Source of the DNA: Niveibacterium terrae
Lineage (GTDB): Bacteria > Pseudomonadota > Gammaproteobacteria > Burkholderiales > Rhodocyclaceae
Length of the DNA stretch: 64,000 bases
Reading direction: 5' to 3'
Assembly (NCBI RefSeq): GCF_048213115.1
Contig: NZ_CP172404.1
Span: 2,232,001 to 2,296,000 of the forward strand
The notes under the pieces were generated by a model. It was not told the origin of the DNA and ran no database searches. It saw nothing but the letters and a program-made list of their open reading frames with translations. This document shows, in pieces, positions 27,199 through 36,430 of the stretch (the stretch's first letter is position 1; each line of letters starts with the position of its first letter). A program made the translations under genes and the position numbers.

Positions 27199-28359
27199 AT
27201 GATCTCAAGACCCTTCGTTAGCCTTGCCCGCTCATGCCTCCTCGCGTTGATCTGCGTATCAGGCGTCCCCGCCTGGGCCGAAGCGGGAATTGCCGAAGTT
27301 CAGACTCTGCTCAGGCAGGCGAATTATCCGGCCGCGCTGACCCGGGTCAACGCGCTGCTCGCGAAGACCCCGAACGATGCTCAAGCCCGCTTTGCCAAGG
27401 GCGTGATCCTGACCGAACTCAAACGCAACAATGAAGCGATCGCGGTCTACCTGGCCCTTGCCAAGGACAGACCCGACCTGCCCGAGCCCTATAACAACCT
27501 GGCGGTCATCTACGCTCAGCAAAAGCAGTACGACAAGGCCAAGGCCGCGCTGGAGCAGGCGATCCGCACTCATCCGGCCTATGCGACCGCGCACGAAAAC
27601 CTCGGCGACGTCTATGCCAAGCTGGCGAGCCAGGCCTATGACAAGGCTCTGCAGATCGATTCGGCCAACACCCACGCCCAGACCAAGCTCGCGCAGATCC
27701 GCGACCTGATGAGCGCCCCGACGCCCCGGCCCGGTCAGCTTCAGCCCAAGGCTCCGACTCTGGCCACCGCGCCCGCGAAGCCGGCGCCCGTGCCGACTCC
27801 GCCCGCCAAACCCGTTGCCGTGCCCACTCCGGTCAAGCCTGTCCAGGTCGCAAAGGTCGAGACCAAACCAGCCCCCAAGCCGGTTCTGCTTGCCAAGGCC
27901 GAGCCCAAGGCGCCGGTCAAACCCGAACCCCGGACGGATGCGAAGAGCGCCGCCAAGGAAACCAATGCCGACGCGAAGGATGCCCGCCTGGCGGCCCGAG
28001 CGGCGGCCAAGGATGCCAACGAGGAAGCGCAGGTGCAAAAGCTCGTCAAATCCTGGGCAAGCTCGTGGTCGCGCAAGGACGTGCATGGCTATCTCTCTCA
28101 CTACGCTTCCGACTTCAAGACGCCGAACGCGATGGCCCGCAAGGCCTGGGAGGCTGAACGCGAATCGCGCCTGACCAAGCCCGGCAAGATCAGCGTCGAA
28201 GTCGAGAAGCTGAAGGTGAAGATCGACGGTGACGAAGCGACCGTGCGCTTCCGCCAGAGCTACGATTCAGCCAACCTGAAGAGCTCCAGCGGCAAGACCC
28301 TGGTTCTCAAGCGCATCAAGGGTCGCTGGCAGATCCAGCAGGAACGGATTGGCGGCTGA
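27199..28359 (+). CDS. Secreted TPR protein with a C-terminal NTF2-like (Cds6) domain
   Basis: The 386-residue protein starts with a signal peptide (MISRPFVSLARSCLLALICV, cleaved near AWAEA), so it is exported. Three to four TPR helices follow (PEPYNNLAVIYAQQKQYDKA is a clear one). A long Pro/Ala/Lys-rich linker then leads to a C-terminal domain of about 110 residues (VQKLVKSWASSWSRKDVHGY) that resembles the tail of the next gene's product. It overlaps that L,D-transpeptidase gene by one base (TGATG). I infer a partner or scaffold role in peptidoglycan remodelling. An alternative ATG lies at 27157. Confidence 0.85.
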   Translation: MISRPFVSLARSCLLALICVSGVPAWAEAGIAEVQTLLRQANYPAALTRVNALLAKTPNDAQARFAKGVILTELKRNNEAIAVYLALAKDRPDLPEPYNNLAVIYAQQKQYDKAKAALEQAIRTHPAYATAHENLGDVYAKLASQAYDKALQIDSANTHAQTKLAQIRDLMSAPTPRPGQLQPKAPTLATAPAKPAPVPTPPAKPVAVPTPVKPVQVAKVETKPAPKPVLLAKAEPKAPVKPEPRTDAKSAAKETNADAKDARLAARAAAKDANEEAQVQKLVKSWASSWSRKDVHGYLSHYASDFKTPNAMARKAWEAERESRLTKPGKISVEVEKLKVKIDGDEATVRFRQSYDSANLKSSSGKTLVLKRIKGRWQIQQERIGG

Positions 28360-29543
28360 TGAAAAGCTCACTCAAACGGCTCGGCCTCGCCGCGGCGATC
28401 GCACTGCTCCTCTCGCCCGCCCAGGCCCAGAGGCTGGGTCCGGTCTCGGACAGCGGCCCCGAGGCCTCGCTGTCGAAGATCTTCGACGACATCGACCACA
28501 ACCGGCTCAGCAGCGCGCTTGAACGCACCGAAGCGCTGCTGAAGGTCTATCCGAACTTCCGCCTCGCGCACATGATCGAAGGCGATCTGCTGCTGACCCG
28601 GGCCGGCCGCATAGGCGGTTTCGGCGCCGGGATTCCGCGCGACAAGGCCGCCGATCTGCGCGATGAGGCGATCGTCCGGCTCAAGGCCTACCGCGACAAG
28701 CCGGCCACCCATGCGATGCCGCGCTATCTGATGCAGATGCAGGCGGATCAGAAGTACGCGATCGTCGTCGACACGAAGCGCTCTCGTCTCTATCTGTATG
28801 AGAACACACGTGGTCGCCCGCACTTCGTCGCGGATTACTACATCACGCACGGCAAGGAAGGCTCGGACAAACTGCGCGAAGGCGACGGCAAGACGCCGGT
28901 CGGTGTCTACCATGTGACATCCAGCGTCCCGCGCAACAAGCTGACCGATTACTACGGAATAGGCGCCTATCCGCTGAACTACCCGAACGAATGGGACAAG
29001 CTCAAGGGACGCTCGGGCCATGGCATCTGGCTGCATGGCGTGCCGAGCAACACCCTGTCCCGGCCACCCCGGGCATCCGATGGCTGCGTCGTTCTGGCCA
29101 ATGGCGACCTCAACGCGGTCGCGTCCAAGCTGCAGATCGGCCTGACTCCGGTGATCATCTCCGATCAGATCGAATGGCTGAGCCTCGACGACTGGCAGAA
29201 GGAGCGGGGCGCACTGCGCCGCGAAATCGAATCCTGGCGCCAGGACTGGGAGAGCGGCAACACCGACCTGTACCTGAGGCATTACGCGCGCGGCTTCAAG
29301 AGCGATAACGCGACCCGCGCCCAGTGGGCGAGCTACAAGCGTTCCGTCGCAACCGACAAGCGCTGGGTCAAGGTGAAGATCAGCAACATCGGCATGTTCC
29401 GCAGCCCCGGCAAGGACGAGCTGGTCGTCGTCACCTTCGATCAGGACTACCGCAGCAACAACCACTCCCAGACCGCGCAGAAGCGCCAATACTGGATCAA
29501 GGAAAACGGACAATGGAAAATCTTCTACGAGGGGCTGGCATGA
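28359..29543 (+). CDS. L,D-transpeptidase (YkuD family) with NTF2-like C-terminal domain
   Basis: YkuD enzymes cross-link peptidoglycan 3-3 or attach proteins to it. The 394-residue product has a signal peptide (about residues 1-22, ending AQA) and an N-terminal helical part. The YkuD domain has VDTKRSRLYLYE, then the catalytic motif HGIWLHGVP followed by SDGCVVLANG, with Cys243 as nucleophile. The C-terminal region (ESWRQDWESGNTDLYLRHYA) is the same NTF2-like fold as in the upstream TPR protein. It shares one base with that gene and overlaps the next gene as ATGA. Confidence 0.92.
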   Translation: MKSSLKRLGLAAAIALLLSPAQAQRLGPVSDSGPEASLSKIFDDIDHNRLSSALERTEALLKVYPNFRLAHMIEGDLLLTRAGRIGGFGAGIPRDKAADLRDEAIVRLKAYRDKPATHAMPRYLMQMQADQKYAIVVDTKRSRLYLYENTRGRPHFVADYYITHGKEGSDKLREGDGKTPVGVYHVTSSVPRNKLTDYYGIGAYPLNYPNEWDKLKGRSGHGIWLHGVPSNTLSRPPRASDGCVVLANGDLNAVASKLQIGLTPVIISDQIEWLSLDDWQKERGALRREIESWRQDWESGNTDLYLRHYARGFKSDNATRAQWASYKRSVATDKRWVKVKISNIGMFRSPGKDELVVVTFDQDYRSNNHSQTAQKRQYWIKENGQWKIFYEGLA

Positions 29544-30118
29544 TCGCCACCCTGCGCCGCCTCACCCTGCTCTGCTTCGCGCTCTGCGCCCTCGGCGCGC
29601 AGGCAGCCGAGCACCCGCGCGTCAAGCTCGAAACCGACCAGGGGGTAATCCTTGTCGAACTCTATCCGGAGAAGGCCCCCAAATCGGTCGCCAACTTCCT
29701 CGCCTATGTCGACAGCGGCTTCTACGACAAAACGATCTTCCACCGCGTGATCCGCAATTTCGTGATCCAGGGCGGCGGCATGGATGCGACGATGCGCGAG
29801 AAACCGACGCGCGCCCCGATCGCCAATGAAGCGAAGAACGGTCTGAAGAACGAAGTCGGAACGCTCGCGATGGCGCGCACCAGCGATCCGAACTCGGCCT
29901 CGTCGCAGTTCTTCATCAACCTGAGGAACAACAGCAACCTCGATTACCCGTCCTTCGACGGATGGGGTTATGCGGTGTTCGGCAAGGTCGTCGAAGGCCT
30001 CGCGATCGTTCAGAAGATCAGCCGCGTTCAGACCGGCACGGTCGGTCCAATGGAAGACGTTCCGAAAACCCCGGTCGTGCTGAAGACGGCCCGCCGCGTC
30101 GCCGCCGCCAAGAAATAA
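29540..30118 (+). CDS. ppiA: Periplasmic peptidyl-prolyl cis-trans isomerase (cyclophilin A type)
   Basis: This 192-residue cyclophilin helps fold exported proteins. A signal peptide is clear (MIATLRRLTLLCFALCALGA, cleaved after AQA). The cyclophilin core has VKLETDQGVILVELYPEKAP, the catalytic FHRVIRNFVIQGG and the SSQFFINL block. I chose the ATG at 29540 because it forms ATGA with the L,D-transpeptidase stop and begins the signal peptide. It is 31 bases upstream of a second, cytoplasmic cyclophilin of very similar sequence. Confidence 0.92.
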   Translation: MIATLRRLTLLCFALCALGAQAAEHPRVKLETDQGVILVELYPEKAPKSVANFLAYVDSGFYDKTIFHRVIRNFVIQGGGMDATMREKPTRAPIANEAKNGLKNEVGTLAMARTSDPNSASSQFFINLRNNSNLDYPSFDGWGYAVFGKVVEGLAIVQKISRVQTGTVGPMEDVPKTPVVLKTARRVAAAKK

Positions 30119-30149
30119 GCCGCCTCTCTACCCTGAAACAGGAAAATAA

Positions 30150-30644
30150 ATGATCAAACTGCACACCTCGCTCGGCACGATCACGCTCGAACTCGACGCC
30201 GAAAAAGCCCCCAAGACGGTCGCCAACTTCGTCGAATACGTCAAGGCCGGCCACTACGACGGCACGATCTTCCACCGCGTCATCGACGGTTTCATGATCC
30301 AGGGCGGCGGCATGACGCCCGACATGGAACAGAAGCCGACGCGCGAGAGCATCGAAAACGAAGCGGCCAACGGTCTAAAGAACCTGCGCGGCACGATCGC
30401 GATGGCGCGCACCAATGCGCCGCACTCGGCGACCGCCCAGTTCTTCATCAACGTCGCCGACAACGACTTTCTGAATTTCCGCTCCGCTGATGCGAACGGT
30501 TTCGGCTATTGCGTGTTCGGCAAGGTCGTCGAAGGCCTCGACGTTGTCGAGCAGATCCGCGCGGTCAAGACCGGTCGCCGGGGTTTCTATCAGGACGTTC
30601 CGGCGACCGACGTCGTCATCGAGCGGGCTGAACTGGTGGAATGA
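30150..30644 (+). CDS. ppiB: Cytoplasmic peptidyl-prolyl cis-trans isomerase B
   Basis: This 164-residue cyclophilin has no signal peptide and starts MIKLHTSLGTITLELDAEKA. The catalytic arginine block FHRVIDGFMIQGGGM and QFFINVADND are intact. The start follows CAGGAAAATAA. Its sequence is close to that of the preceding ppiA through the GGGM and NEAANGLKN region, suggesting an old tandem duplication with one copy gaining an export signal. It overlaps lpxH by four bases (ATGA). Confidence 0.95.
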   Translation: MIKLHTSLGTITLELDAEKAPKTVANFVEYVKAGHYDGTIFHRVIDGFMIQGGGMTPDMEQKPTRESIENEAANGLKNLRGTIAMARTNAPHSATAQFFINVADNDFLNFRSADANGFGYCVFGKVVEGLDVVEQIRAVKTGRRGFYQDVPATDVVIERAELVE

Positions 30645-31375
30645 GTTCCCCGACGCAAATCCATTTCATCGCCGATCTGCATCTTTCGCCGGCCCAGCCG
30701 GCGACGCTTGCGGCTTTCGCCCGCTACATCGCGGGTCCGGCGCGCTCGGCTGATGCGCTCTACATCCTCGGCGATCTCTTCGACGCCTGGCCCGGAGATG
30801 ACGCACTGGCAAGCCCAGCGGTCCAACCGATCGTTCAGGCTCTGGCTTCGCTCGCCGCGTCCGGCTGCAAGCTCAGCTTCATCGCCGGCAACCGGGACTT
30901 TCTGATCGGCGAAGCGTTCGCGAAGGCAGCCCGGCTGACGCTGCTGCAGGAGGCGGCGGCGATCGATCTGGACGGGAAGGCATTCGTGCTGATGCACGGC
31001 GACTCGCTCTGCACCGATGATGTCGCCTATCAGAAACTCCGCGCCATGGTCCGCGACCCGGTCTGGCAGGCCGCCGTGCTCGCCAAACCGCTGGCGGAGC
31101 GTCAGGCAATGGCCACCGATGCTCGCCAGCAGAGCGAGGAGTCGAAACAGGTCAAGAGCAGCGGGATCATGGACGTCAACGCCGAGGCGCTCGCCGCCTG
31201 CCTGCGCGACTCAGGCTACGCTGACCTGATCCACGGCCACACACACCGGCCGGCGCAGCACAAAGTCGAAGTCGATGGCCATGCTTGCACGCGCTGGGTT
31301 CTGCCCGACTGGCACGACAAGGCAGTCTGGCTCGAATGGCGGCAAGGCCAGGGGCTGAGCTTTCAGTCCCTGTAA
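30641..31375 (+). CDS. lpxH: UDP-2,3-diacylglucosamine diphosphatase
   Basis: LpxH cleaves UDP-2,3-diacylglucosamine to lipid X and UMP, the fourth step of lipid A synthesis at the inner membrane. The 244-residue calcineurin-like phosphoesterase has metal motifs FIADLHLS, GDLFDAW, GNRDF, LMHGDS and HGHTHRP. It is the last gene of the plus-strand run and ends 11 bases before a strong terminator. Its presence with the L,D-transpeptidase and periplasmic cyclophilin fits an envelope-assembly operon. Confidence 0.95.
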   Translation: MSSPTQIHFIADLHLSPAQPATLAAFARYIAGPARSADALYILGDLFDAWPGDDALASPAVQPIVQALASLAASGCKLSFIAGNRDFLIGEAFAKAARLTLLQEAAAIDLDGKAFVLMHGDSLCTDDVAYQKLRAMVRDPVWQAAVLAKPLAERQAMATDARQQSEESKQVKSSGIMDVNAEALAACLRDSGYADLIHGHTHRPAQHKVEVDGHACTRWVLPDWHDKAVWLEWRQGQGLSFQSL

Positions 31376-31386
31376 TCTGCGGACAG

Positions 31387-31415
31387 AAAAACGGCGCCCC
31401 TGGGCGCCGTTTTTT
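31387..31415. terminator. Bidirectional terminator between lpxH and purF
   Basis: Stem ACGGCGCC/GGCGCCGT with a CCTG loop, flanked by A5 on the left and T6 on the right. It sits between two convergent genes and can serve both. Confidence 0.94.
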
Positions 31416-31416
31416 A

Positions 31417-32943
31417 TCAGTCTCCACCCTCTCCACTGAGGTTCAGGTCGCAAGCCCCCTCCTCCTCTTCGTCCTCATCAGAGGCTCCCGAAGAGCGTGC
31501 GTTCTCGACCCCGTTCAGATACTCGGGCGTGATGTCGCCGGTCACATAGACGCCATCGAAACAGGATGCCTCGAAGCGCTCGATCGCCGGGTTCAGAACC
31601 CGCATCGAAGCCTTCAGATCATCGAGATCCTGGTAGATCAGCGCATTGGCGCCAATCTCGGCGGCAATCTGATCCTCGCTGCGGCCCGAGGCGATCAGCT
31701 CGCTGGGCGACGGCATATCGATGCCATAGACGTTCGGATAGCGGACCGGGGGCGCAGCCGAGGCCATATAGACCTTCGTGGCGCCCGCCTCACGGGCCAT
31801 ATTGATGATCTCGCGGCTGGTCGTTCCGCGGACGATCGAATCATCGACGAGAAGCACGTTCTTGCCCGCGAATTCCTGGTGGATCGCGTTGAGCTTCTGA
31901 CGCACCGACTTCTTGCGCACCGCCTGGCCCGGCATGATGAAGGTGCGGCCGATGTAGCGGTTCTTGACGAAGCCCTCCCGGTAGGGAAGATTCAGGCGGT
32001 TCGCGAGTTCCATCGCTGAAGGACGGCTGGAGTCGGGGATCGGGATCACGACATCGATCTTCAGCTCGGGCGCAGTGCGGGTGATCTTGTCGGCAAGGTA
32101 TTCGCCCATCTTGATCCGGCTGTCATAGACCGAGACGCCATCGATCAGCGAGTCGGGACGCGCCAGATAGACATACTCGAACAGGCAGGGCGTCAGTTCC
32201 GCCCCGCTCGCGCACTGCTGGCTCTGCAGATTGCCCTGGGTGTCGATCAGCACGGCTTCGCCCGGTGCGATATCGCGCATCAGCTTGAAGCCGAGCACGT
32301 CGATCGCGACGCTCTCCGAGGCGACCAGATACTCGGTCCCGGCGGCGGTCTCGTTGCTGCCGATCACGAGGGGACGGATGCCGTGCGGATCGCGGAAGGC
32401 GAGCAGACCATAGCCCGAGATCATCACGACTGCGGCATAGGCTCCCTTGACGCGCTTCTGCACGCCGGCTACTGCGCGGAAGATCGCCTCGGCATCAAGC
32501 CTGGGCCCCTTGACCTGGCCTTGCAGCTCGTGCGCGAGCACGTTGAGCAGCACTTCCGAGTCGGAATTCGTATTGATGTGGCGAAGGTCGGCGAGGAACA
32601 TCTCGCGCTTGAGTTCTTCGGCATTGGTCAGATTGCCGTTGTGTGCAAGCATCAGCCCGAACGGCGAATTGACGTAGAAAGGCTGAGCTTCGGCCGGGTT
32701 ATAGGCCGAGCCGGCGGTCGGGTAACGGCAGTGGCCTATCCCCCAGTTACCGGTCAGGTTGCGCATGTTGCGGGTACGGAAAACGTCCCGCACCAGGCCA
32801 GACCCTTTATGCATGTGGAAACGCCCTTGATGGGCCGTGGCAATGCCGGCTGCGTCCTGCCCCCGGTGCTGGAGCACCTGCAAACCGTCATAGAGAATCT
32901 GATTGACGGGCGTGGTAGCGACCACGCCGAGAATCCCGCACAT
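31417..32943 (-). CDS. purF: Amidophosphoribosyltransferase
   Basis: PurF makes phosphoribosylamine from PRPP and glutamine, the first step of purine synthesis. The 508-residue product begins MCGILGVVATTP, so Cys2 becomes the N-terminal nucleophile after methionine removal. QHRGQDAAGIAT is the glutaminase loop, and VLLVDDSIVRGTTSREI is the PRPP-binding motif of the transferase domain. The C-terminus ends in an acidic tail (DEDEEEEGACD). It is the last gene of the folC-SPOR-cvpA-purF run, 10 bases after cvpA. Confidence 0.97.
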   Translation of the reverse strand: MCGILGVVATTPVNQILYDGLQVLQHRGQDAAGIATAHQGRFHMHKGSGLVRDVFRTRNMRNLTGNWGIGHCRYPTAGSAYNPAEAQPFYVNSPFGLMLAHNGNLTNAEELKREMFLADLRHINTNSDSEVLLNVLAHELQGQVKGPRLDAEAIFRAVAGVQKRVKGAYAAVVMISGYGLLAFRDPHGIRPLVIGSNETAAGTEYLVASESVAIDVLGFKLMRDIAPGEAVLIDTQGNLQSQQCASGAELTPCLFEYVYLARPDSLIDGVSVYDSRIKMGEYLADKITRTAPELKIDVVIPIPDSSRPSAMELANRLNLPYREGFVKNRYIGRTFIMPGQAVRKKSVRQKLNAIHQEFAGKNVLLVDDSIVRGTTSREIINMAREAGATKVYMASAAPPVRYPNVYGIDMPSPSELIASGRSEDQIAAEIGANALIYQDLDDLKASMRVLNPAIERFEASCFDGVYVTGDITPEYLNGVENARSSGASDEDEEEEGACDLNLSGEGGD

Positions 32944-32953
32944 CTTGCGTCAC

Positions 32954-33445
32954 CTATCGATAATGAAGCCGTTTGGAAACCCGCTCCGGAAGCATGGGGC
33001 GGGTGGCAAGCACCGCAAACTCGAGCGGCGCAGAGAAAGTCGCATCTCTCCACCACGGCTTTTGCGGCAAGTCTGTCAGTCCGCCAGCGAGAACCAACAG
33101 AAAAGCAATGAAACAGCCCCTGAGCACACCAAATACCGCCCCCAGGGATCGATCTGCGAGCCCCAACCCCACAGCGTGGAGGAGTTCGCGAAGAAACAGA
33201 CGCAGCAGCCCCAGCACCAGCAGGGTCAGCACAAAGACCCCGATATAGGCACCGGCGATCTGCAAAAAGGGGATGGACACCGCATGCGCGAGGGCGGGCT
33301 GAAGTGCGGGGCCGAACTGGCGAGCGGCCAGAAAGGCCACGCCCCAGGCGATCAGGGCCAGAAGCTCGCTGGACAGTCCCCGCCAGGCTCCGAGGATCAA
33401 CGAGAATCCGATCAGAGCCAGGAAGATGAAGTCAAAAGCCGTCAT
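32954..33445 (-). CDS. cvpA: CvpA family inner-membrane protein
   Basis: CvpA proteins are small membrane proteins first linked to colicin V production; their molecular role is still unclear. The 163-residue product has four predicted membrane segments and begins MTAFDFIFLALIGFSLILGA, the standard N-terminus. It contains the conserved FGVLRGCFIAFLLVL segment. It lies directly upstream of purF, as in many proteobacteria. Confidence 0.92.
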   Translation of the reverse strand: MTAFDFIFLALIGFSLILGAWRGLSSELLALIAWGVAFLAARQFGPALQPALAHAVSIPFLQIAGAYIGVFVLTLLVLGLLRLFLRELLHAVGLGLADRSLGAVFGVLRGCFIAFLLVLAGGLTDLPQKPWWRDATFSAPLEFAVLATRPMLPERVSKRLHYR

Positions 33446-33450
33446 CGAAC

Positions 33451-34284
33451 TCAGGAGGCCGGCGTCACGGTTGCCGAAAGCCCGGCCTTGCGCAGACGCG
33501 CGGCCGCCGCTTCAGCAGCTTCGCGACTCGGATAGGGGCCTGCCCTGACCCGCGTCTTGTCTCCTGCGGATTCGACATAGGCACCGATTCCCTCGGCGGA
33601 AGCCTTGCCCCGCAAGGACGCAGCGTTCGCCGGATCCTTGAAGGAGCCGAGCTGAATCACAAAGCGCGAACTCTTCGCGCTCGCGCCATCGTCGTTCAGG
33701 ATCGCCGCGGCGCGGCTCGAATCGTTGTCCCGGCCATGGGGCTTGCCCGCGGACTCGGTGTCGCGCTTGGCTTTCGCCGCTTCGGCCAGCGCCGCCTCCT
33801 TGCGCGCTTCCTTTTCCTTACGCGCTTCCTGTTCCTTGCGTGCCTGGATCTCCTCCCGGCGCGCCAGCTCCTTGACCGCGGCCTGGGCATCGTGCGCGGC
33901 CGTCAGCTTGCGCTCCTGGGCTTTCGCTGCCTCGCGCTCGTCGCGTTCCGATCGCTCACCCTTGGGCGGCGGAGGAGGAACGAGAGGAGACGAGACCAGT
34001 GCGGCGGGCGCTTCGGCCGGTGTCGTTGCCACGAGCGGAGCGGAAGCCTGGGCAGGCAGGCTGGGTCGGACCGGCGCGGGATCCTGACCACGGATCACGC
34101 GGGCCGCATAGTTCGCCCCCTCCTGGCTGGGGATACGAACCTGGATGTCCTGGCCGGCCTGGCGAGGCTCGTGCTCCATCACCATCGGGAGAACGATCGC
34201 CGCCAGCAGGGCCAGAGCCGAAGCACCGACCAGACGGCGACGCGCGCGTTTTTTCAGTTCGATTTGGGGTTCGTTGTCAGCCAT
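33451..34284 (-). CDS. SPOR-domain membrane protein (DedD-like)
   Basis: SPOR domains bind denuded glycan strands at the division septum. The 277-residue protein has a short cytoplasmic N-terminus (KKRARRRLVG) and one membrane helix (about residues 20-38). A long Pro/Ala and then Lys/Glu/Arg-rich linker follows, and a C-terminal SPOR domain begins at RFVIQLGSFKDPANAASLRG. Position between folC and cvpA matches dedD in E. coli (folC-dedD-cvpA-purF), so it is probably the DedD counterpart. It overlaps folC by eight bases. Confidence 0.9.
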   Translation of the reverse strand: MADNEPQIELKKRARRRLVGASALALLAAIVLPMVMEHEPRQAGQDIQVRIPSQEGANYAARVIRGQDPAPVRPSLPAQASAPLVATTPAEAPAALVSSPLVPPPPPKGERSERDEREAAKAQERKLTAAHDAQAAVKELARREEIQARKEQEARKEKEARKEAALAEAAKAKRDTESAGKPHGRDNDSSRAAAILNDDGASAKSSRFVIQLGSFKDPANAASLRGKASAEGIGAYVESAGDKTRVRAGPYPSREAAEAAAARLRKAGLSATVTPAS

Positions 34285-35560
34285 TGGAACTGCCTTCCGC
34301 GTCTGTGCCGGCCAGCACGTCGGTTACGGTCAGAAAGGAACCAAAGACCGCGATTCTATCATCGACTCCGGCCCTCTCCCTGCAGCGCGCGAGTGCGTCG
34401 GTCGGACTGCCAGCGAGGTCGATGTCTCCGCGCACACCGGCTCTGAGCACGCGCTCGCGGAGCGACTCGGCGGTAAGCCCCCGCGGCCCCGGCAAGGAGC
34501 AGAGCACCCAGTGATCGATCTGCGGCTCGACGGCGCGGATCACGCCTTCTACATCCTTGTCGGCGAGCATGCCCAGCACCGCCCAGCTCTCTTTCACCGC
34601 GCTGGCCGCGGACAGATTGCGGGCCAGGCTGAGCGCGGCCTGCGGATTGTGTGCGACATCGAGCACGATCTGCGGGTGCTCGCCCAGGATCTGGAAGCGC
34701 CCCGGAAGACGAACCCGGGTCAGAGCCTCGCGAATCGCCTGCTCGGGGACAGGAAGCCGCTGCTGCAGCGCTTCGAGCGCAGCGAGAACGACCGACGCGT
34801 TCAGGTACTGGACTTGGCCCTTGAGCGCGGGCGGCGGCAGATCGTCCAGGCGCATCGCCCTGCCCCGCCAATTCCACCTGCCAGCGCTCTGCTCGAAGCC
34901 GAAATCGCGATCGATAAGGCGCAGATCGGCGCCTATCGCCAGCGCGTGATCGACGAGACTCTTTGGCGGCTCGGGGTCGGCGCACAGCGCAGGACGCGCC
35001 GCCCGGTAGATCCCCGCCTTCTCGAAACCGATCGCTTCGCGCGTATCGCCGAGAAAGTCCATATGGTCGAGCGCGACCGAAGTGACGATCGCGAGATCGG
35101 GTTCGAACACATTGACCGCATCGAGCCGGCCGCCCATCCCGACCTCGAGGATCACGACGTCGAGAGACGCGCGCGCAAACAGCGCCCATGCGGCAAGCGT
35201 GCCGTACTCGAAGTAGGTCAGAGGGGTGTCGCCCCGCGCTGCTTCGACTTCGGCGAAAGCCCGAACCAGCGCCTCGTCGGAAACCTCGGATCCGTCGACG
35301 CGCACCCGCTCGTTGTAGCGGATCAGGTGCGGCGAAGTGTAGAGCCCGACCCGATAGCCTGCGGCGATCAGGATGGCTTCGAGCAGCGCGCAGGTCGAAC
35401 CTTTCCCGTTCGTCCCGCCGACCAGAATCACCGGAAAGTCTGGCCGGGCCGCGAGCGCATCAGCTACTTTCTGCACGCGCGCGAGGCCTAGCGCGATCGT
35501 CTTCGAATGCTGACGCTCGATGTATTCGAGCCAGCCGGGCAGCGTATCGGGAAGCTTCAC
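34277..35560 (-). CDS. folC: Folylpolyglutamate synthase / dihydrofolate synthase
   Basis: FolC adds glutamate to dihydropteroate and then to folates. The 427-residue Mur-ligase-family protein has the ATP loop GGTNGKGSTCALLEAIL near residue 45. YTSPHLIRYNERVRVDG and the catalytic HMDFLGDT segment follow, with DVAHNPQA in the C-terminal domain. It starts six bases after accD ends, and the accD-folC pair is conserved in proteobacteria. Confidence 0.96.
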   Translation of the reverse strand: MKLPDTLPGWLEYIERQHSKTIALGLARVQKVADALAARPDFPVILVGGTNGKGSTCALLEAILIAAGYRVGLYTSPHLIRYNERVRVDGSEVSDEALVRAFAEVEAARGDTPLTYFEYGTLAAWALFARASLDVVILEVGMGGRLDAVNVFEPDLAIVTSVALDHMDFLGDTREAIGFEKAGIYRAARPALCADPEPPKSLVDHALAIGADLRLIDRDFGFEQSAGRWNWRGRAMRLDDLPPPALKGQVQYLNASVVLAALEALQQRLPVPEQAIREALTRVRLPGRFQILGEHPQIVLDVAHNPQAALSLARNLSAASAVKESWAVLGMLADKDVEGVIRAVEPQIDHWVLCSLPGPRGLTAESLRERVLRAGVRGDIDLAGSPTDALARCRERAGVDDRIAVFGSFLTVTDVLAGTDAEGSSNG

Positions 35561-35566
35561 CGTCGG

Positions 35567-36430
35567 TCAGCTCGCAGCGCCGGAGCGCGTCAACAGCCCG
35601 ATCAGACCGGCGAGGCGGTCTCTGAGCTCGCGACGGTCGATGATCATGTCGATCGCCCCCTTTTCGAGCAGGAATTCCGAACGCTGGAAACCTTCGGGCA
35701 GCGTCTCGCGGACGGTCTGCTCGATCACGCGCGGACCGGCAAAACCGATCAGCGCGCCCGGTTCGGCGATCACGATGTCGCCGACGAAAGCGAAACTCGC
35801 CGACACTCCGCCCATCGTCGGATCGGTCAAGACCGTGATGAAGGGCAGGCCTTGCGCGCTCAGACGGGTCAGAGACGCGGTCGTCTTGGCCATCTGCATC
35901 AGCGAAAACAAGCCCTCCTGCATCCGCGCGCCGCCCGAAGACGTGAAGCAGACGAAAGGAACTCCCTGCTCGAGCGCAGCATTGACTCCACGCACGAAGC
36001 GCTCGCCGACGACCGAGCCCATCGAGCCGCCCATGAAGTCGAACTCGAAGACCGCGACAACCAGAGGGATCGTGTTGATCGTACCCTGCATCACGACCAG
36101 AGCGTCGTTCTCGGCAGTATCCTCGGCCGCCGCCGCCAGGCGATCCGTATAGCGTTTGCTGTCGCGGAACTTCAGCGGGTCGACCGGCAGCACCTCGGCG
36201 CCGATCTCGAAGCGTCCGTCCTTGTCGAGCAGCTCGTCGAGACGCACGCGCGCCCGGATCCGCTTGTGGTGGCCGCATTTGGGGCAGACATGCTGATTGC
36301 CCTCGAGGTCGGAGCGATAGAGCACGGCTTCGCACTGCTCGCACTTGCTCCACAGACCTTCAGGAATCGATTTGCGCGACGGGGCGTCGCGCTTGATCTT
36401 GGGCGGCAGAAGTTTATTGAGCCAGCTCAT
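35567..36430 (-). CDS. accD: Acetyl-CoA carboxylase carboxyltransferase subunit beta
   Basis: AccD forms the carboxyltransferase with AccA and transfers the carboxyl group from biotin to acetyl-CoA, the first step of fatty acid synthesis. The 287-residue product has the N-terminal C4 zinc finger (KCEQCEAVLY and VCPKCGHH). The carboxyltransferase core has SSGGARMQEG and PTMGGVSASF. Its start overlaps the trpA stop as ATGA, coupling it to tryptophan genes. The enzyme needs biotin, whose synthesis genes lie 15 kb away in this window. Confidence 0.97.
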   Translation of the reverse strand: MSWLNKLLPPKIKRDAPSRKSIPEGLWSKCEQCEAVLYRSDLEGNQHVCPKCGHHKRIRARVRLDELLDKDGRFEIGAEVLPVDPLKFRDSKRYTDRLAAAAEDTAENDALVVMQGTINTIPLVVAVFEFDFMGGSMGSVVGERFVRGVNAALEQGVPFVCFTSSGGARMQEGLFSLMQMAKTTASLTRLSAQGLPFITVLTDPTMGGVSASFAFVGDIVIAEPGALIGFAGPRVIEQTVRETLPEGFQRSEFLLEKGAIDMIIDRRELRDRLAGLIGLLTRSGAAS

